NCBI GenBank assembly: GCA_030602675.1
Contig: JAUVZH010000070.1
Location: 1-9,298, forward strand
Direction of reading: 5' to 3'
Source of the DNA: Candidatus Heimdallarchaeota archaeon
GTDB taxonomy: Archaea; Asgardarchaeota; Heimdallarchaeia; JABLTI01
Length of the DNA stretch: 9,298 nucleotides
This document shows positions 6,624 through 9,298 of this stretch, one piece after another. Below the pieces are notes generated by a model. That model saw only the letters and a list, made by a program, of their open reading frames with translations. It did not search any database and had not been told where the DNA came from. A program made the position numbers and the translations under genes. Within the stretch, counting starts at the first letter, position 1. Every line of letters starts with the position of its first letter.

Positions 6624-7505
6624 TTAAACTAAACCTCGTTCAACAAGCATGCTAAATTCCTCAAGAGAGAGTTTCTTACCATTTTTATATTTTTGTAATG
6701 CTTTATCTGCTCGAGCTTCTATTGTTTCTTTGACTTCTCTGAAATGATCTATACGTGCTTTCTGTCTAATTTTTTGTAATGATTTTTGGTGTTTCTCTTT
6801 TCCTTTGATGACTTCAATGAACTTCTTATGTGTATCATCTGCGATTTTCTTTGTTTCTATGAAATCTTTATGACATTGATCAGCTTCTTTTCGTATTTCG
6901 TCTATTTCAACGAATAACTTAGTCATTTCATGATGATGCCTTTGAGATGATTTTGCTGTTCTGATAACTGCTTTATGATAATGATTCATTTCAGCTTTAA
7001 ATCCTTCAAAAGTGCTAAAACGAGCATTTCTTTCTTGCCTTAAGGTTCTAATTGCTTCTGCTTCTTCGAGTTGTTCTTGCAAAGTAGCAATTTCTTGAAC
7101 TAGTCGTTTTTCTTCATCAGTTGGTAAAATTTCTGTTTGAATTTTCCACTCAAGTTGTTTCAGATTTCGACGAAGAACTTTCTCAGGAATAGGAGGTTTT
7201 GGCAAAGGTTCTAATTCTTCTTCTTCCTTTATTTGATCAACTTCTTTTTTTGCTTCTGCGAGATTTTTGCGAACAACTTCTCTTTTTTCCTTAAATTCTT
7301 GGACTTTTTTGTTTTCTTCATCTCTTTGCTTTTGATGATCTTTAACTTTAGCAATTAGTTCAGCCATTTTTTTGTTTAACTCATCTCTTCGGTCTGCTTT
7401 TTCTCGAGCTTCAGTATTTAATTTGTCTCTGTTTGCTCGATGCTCGCTTGCTTGCTTCTCAAGTTCGGTTAATTGTACAATGAGTTGGTCAACTTCTGAT
7501 ATCAC
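6624..7505 (-). CDS. Archaeal coiled-coil protein, COG1340 type, function unknown
   Basis: This 293-residue protein is almost entirely charged heptad-like helix. Coiled coil 1 covers about 1-97 and is very rich in Lys, Glu, Arg and Gln. A proline-rich break, EPLPKPPIPEKV (99-110), follows. Then comes a conserved-looking block, LKQLEWKIQTEILPTDEEKRL (115-135), and coiled coil 2 to about 262. A histidine-rich patch, QRHHHEM, lies at 188-194. The C-terminus (268-293) has KYKNGKKLSLEEFSMLVERGLV, matching my memory of COG1340-type archaeal proteins, sometimes misnamed phosphoserine phosphatase. No catalytic motif or membrane segment is seen. The start is GTG 7505-7503, with AAAGGCGAT about 5-8 bases before it. 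A structural or scaffolding role, such as SMC-like or ribosome-associated, is only inference. It is divergent from secY. Confidence 0.75.
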   Translation of the reverse strand: MISEVDQLIVQLTELEKQASEHRANRDKLNTEAREKADRRDELNKKMAELIAKVKDHQKQRDEENKKVQEFKEKREVVRKNLAEAKKEVDQIKEEEELEPLPKPPIPEKVLRRNLKQLEWKIQTEILPTDEEKRLVQEIATLQEQLEEAEAIRTLRQERNARFSTFEGFKAEMNHYHKAVIRTAKSSQRHHHEMTKLFVEIDEIRKEADQCHKDFIETKKIADDTHKKFIEVIKGKEKHQKSLQKIRQKARIDHFREVKETIEARADKALQKYKNGKKLSLEEFSMLVERGLV

Positions 7506-7870
7506 GGGGATCGCCTTTAAATTTCAATAGGGAATTTATTATAAAGTTAAAACCTTGCGGATTTAACTCACAATCTATTAATGCTCAAAATACTTTGGGC
7601 ATTATAGTCGAAAATGAAATTTAGACTTTTATAAATTCTTCGTCAACATCTTATTTCAAAAAAAGAGAAGAACTTTAGTACAATCTTCAAACGAAAATTA
7701 CTCAAAAACATGTGTTAACACTCAATATAATGGTCAATTACAAGCAAAAAGTTTTGAATAATAAATGCTCAAACTATCCGAAATGCTAAAATAGAGAAAA
7801 GAATTCGCCAATATAGAGTAACAAATATCAATCTTAGACATTGAATTGCTGATACAAGGCGTGAAACTTT
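7506..7870. promoter_or_regulatory. 365-base divergent intergenic region between the coiled-coil gene and secY
   Basis: There is no gene, tRNA or recognised riboswitch in this AT-rich stretch. Minus strand: CTTTATAATAAA (about 7546-7535) is a TATA-like box that would give the coiled-coil gene a leader under 15 bases. Plus strand: TTTTATAAATT (7627-7637) is the best TATA match but would leave a leader near 200 bases. CAATATAGAGT (7809-7819) is weaker but would give about 30. AAGGCGTGA (7856-7864), six bases before ATG 7871, is an imperfect ribosome-binding candidate. A 24-base dyad lies at 7580-7603, and one arm is repeated at 7764-7773. Confidence 0.4.
7580..7603. repeat. Intergenic dyad (10-base arms, 4-base loop)
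   Basis: AATGCTCAAA (7580-7589) and TTTGGGCATT (7594-7603) are complementary along all ten positions, with a single G-U pair as RNA or one mismatch as DNA. The loop is ATAC. The same ten bases, AATGCTCAAA, recur in direct orientation at 7764-7773. No T-run follows, so a terminator is unlikely. It may be a repressor-binding site or an RNA hairpin in a long secY leader. Confidence 0.45.
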
Positions 7871-9295
7871 ATGACAAGTAAATTCCTGAAAGTCTTCAAA
7901 CCATTTACACATTTAACCTTTGAAGTTAAAAAGCCTGATCGAACAGTTTCATTTAAAGAGAAAGCTGTTTGGACCATCGTCTGTCTAGTAGTTTACTTCA
8001 TTATGATTAGCGTTCCACTCTACGGTATAGAAGAAACTGTTGGACAAGCTGACCCATTCTTTGCTATGAGAGCAATTTTAGCCTCTCAAAGAGGAACTTT
8101 GGGAGAATTAGGTATAGGTCCAATTGTAACAGCTGGCCTTATCATGCAATTACTTGTTGGCAGTCAAATCATTAAAGTTGATTTCAATAATTCTGAAGAA
8201 AGAGCATTATACACTGGTGCCCAAAAAGTATTAAGCGTTTTGATGGTTCTCTTCCAAGCTGGTGCTTACCTTTTCGGTGGTGCTTATGGGGAAGAAGTTA
8301 CTCTACTAACTGGTTCATTAATATTCTTACAACTGCTGGCAGCTGGGTTAGTTATCATGCTGATGGATGAATTAATCCAGAAAGGATATGGCTTAGGTTC
8401 TGGAATATCATTATTCATTGCTGCTGGTGTTTCATTTAGCATACTAAACGGTCTGTTTGGATTCACAGAAGGGATTGGCGCAGATCCTGCAGGAAGGTAC
8501 TATGGAGCAATCATAGCATTCTTCTATGGATTAGCAAATAATGAGAAATTCATTAATGTCATATATAGACCATTAAATCCGGATATCATAGCTTTTCTAG
8601 CTACGATACTCGTTTTTGGAATAGTTATCTATGTGGAATCTATGCGTATTGAAATACCAATCTCACATGCCAAGTATAAAATTCCAGCAAGATATCCAAT
8701 CAAGTTCCTTTACACGTCGAATATACCGGTAATACTGGCGTCAGCGTTGTTTGCGAATGTTTACTTCATCTCACAGATACTGTACAAGAGGGTATCGGGA
8801 AACCCGCTCGTCGACCTGATCGGCCGGTGGGACTTCACCGGCGAACAACCAATGCCGACAGGCGGATTAGTTTACTTTACAACAGCCCCTCGGGGAATAT
8901 CGCAGATCGTAGACGATCCTATACGGGCTGTGATATATTTAGTTATACTAGTTGCCGCATGTATGATCTTCTCGGTAATATGGTTGGAAACCGCAGGTAT
9001 GGGTCCACGGGACGTTGCGAAACAACTCCTGGATGCTGATATGCAAATTCCCGGTTTCAGAAGGAATCCCAAGGTCTTAGAAAAATACCTTGAAAGATAC
9101 ATCCCTATAGCTGCCTTGCTGGGCGGTCTATTCATAGGGGTCTTGGCGGGATTCGCGGACTTCCTAGGAGCACTAGGAACGGGAACGGGAATTCTGCTGA
9201 CTACGGGAATCATCAAGCAGTATTCAGAAATAATAGCCAAAGAACGTTTGGCAGAAATAAGTCCCGCAGTTCGGGGCTTCCTAGGTATGGAATAA
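7871..9295 (+). CDS. secY: Protein translocase subunit SecY (Sec61-alpha type)
   Basis: This is the channel-forming subunit of the Sec translocon, which exports and inserts proteins across the cytoplasmic membrane with SecE and Sec61-beta. The 474 residues are full length for archaea. About ten membrane segments are visible, including 33-52, 117-137, 145-165, 176-198, 236-255, 282-302, 350-372 and 410-448. The plug and lateral-gate region is recognisable (ASQRGTLGELGIGPIVTAGL, 71-90), as are the conserved cytosolic loop KIPARYPIKFLYTSNIPVILASAL (270-293), GPRDVAKQL (378-386) and the C-terminal GTGTGILL. The start ATG 7871 suits the usual cytosolic N-terminus. The stop is TAA 9293-9295. Unusually, the gene has no ribosomal-protein gene upstream, and its DNA switches to high GC and CpG from about base 8705 (residue 279) without breaking the frame. 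Confidence 0.97.
   Translation: MTSKFLKVFKPFTHLTFEVKKPDRTVSFKEKAVWTIVCLVVYFIMISVPLYGIEETVGQADPFFAMRAILASQRGTLGELGIGPIVTAGLIMQLLVGSQIIKVDFNNSEERALYTGAQKVLSVLMVLFQAGAYLFGGAYGEEVTLLTGSLIFLQLLAAGLVIMLMDELIQKGYGLGSGISLFIAAGVSFSILNGLFGFTEGIGADPAGRYYGAIIAFFYGLANNEKFINVIYRPLNPDIIAFLATILVFGIVIYVESMRIEIPISHAKYKIPARYPIKFLYTSNIPVILASALFANVYFISQILYKRVSGNPLVDLIGRWDFTGEQPMPTGGLVYFTTAPRGISQIVDDPIRAVIYLVILVAACMIFSVIWLETAGMGPRDVAKQLLDADMQIPGFRRNPKVLEKYLERYIPIAALLGGLFIGVLAGFADFLGALGTGTGILLTTGIIKQYSEIIAKERLAEISPAVRGFLGME
8705..9295 (+). other. Compositionally foreign 3' segment of secY
   Basis: Hand counts give about 48% GC for 8701-9298 against about 38% for 7921-8700. CpG counts are about 38 in 595 bases against 12 in 830. 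Codons such as CGG, GCG, TCG, CCG and GGC appear here but are scarce before. The frame and conserved residues continue unchanged. The switch falls in or next to the strongly conserved ARYPIKFLYTSN coding region, where homologous DNA could recombine or reads could be mis-joined. Confidence 0.7.
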
Positions 9296-9298
9296 AAT

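Noticed and set aside
7730..7789. 19-codon ORF (MVNYKQKVLNNKCSNYPKC) in the secY leader
   Set aside because: It contains three cysteines, but there is no ribosome-binding site and no conservation evidence. It is too short to call in AT-rich DNA.
8827..9240. Open frames of 70 and 122 codons in the high-GC part of secY
   Set aside because: These frames overlap conserved SecY membrane segments. The higher GC lowers stop frequency, so long chance frames are expected.
1..9298. CRISPR arrays, transposases, integrases, toxin-antitoxin or defence genes, tRNA or rRNA genes
   Set aside because: No regularly spaced repeats, terminal inverted repeats, recombinase motifs or tRNA-like cloverleaf were found on either strand by eye.

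Overview
The window reads as AT-rich archaeal chromosome. By hand count, sampled lines run from about 27% to 43% GC, except the 3' part of secY, which is near 48%. The archaeal assignment rests on four genes: a COG1107-type RecJ-like DHH protein with DnaJ-type zinc fingers, an MptA-type GTP cyclohydrolase, an archaeal coiled-coil protein of the COG1340 type, and a SecY of the archaeal/eukaryotic kind. TTG and GTG starts and TATA-like boxes at plausible distances upstream of starts agree with this. Asgard archaea or a low-GC euryarchaeal lineage both fit; the phylum cannot be fixed from this window.

Layout: a 175-base leader with a possible divergent gene fragment at the extreme left; DHH phosphoesterase (+, 176-2323); CapA-like metallophosphatase (+, 2394-3425); mptA (-, 3463-4281); HAD phosphatase-like protein (+, 4470-5222); DUF523/TudS-like protein (-, 5234-5740); class I methyltransferase (+, 5837-6520); coiled-coil protein (-, 6624-7505); a 365-base divergent intergenic region; and secY (+, 7871-9295), which ends three bases before the window does. 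Strands alternate almost gene by gene. Apart from the first two genes there are no co-directional neighbours, so most genes probably have their own promoter. Three divergent promoter regions (4282-4469, 5741-5836, 7506-7870) and three convergent T-rich junctions (3426-3462, 5223-5233, 6521-6623) follow from this.

The genes do not form one obvious pathway. They cover nucleic-acid processing (DHH), pterin/folate-type cofactor synthesis (mptA), small-molecule phosphate hydrolysis (CapA-like, HAD), possible thiobase desulfidation (DUF523), methylation and protein export (secY). No mobile element, CRISPR array, tRNA or rRNA was seen.

The strongest anomaly is inside secY. The reading frame and protein are intact, but from about base 8705 the DNA changes abruptly from roughly 38% to 48% GC and from about 1.4 to 6.4 CpG per 100 bases, beside one of the best conserved SecY segments. 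This looks like a recombination tract from a higher-GC relative, or an assembly chimera. I see no clear evidence of a wholly new multi-gene system.
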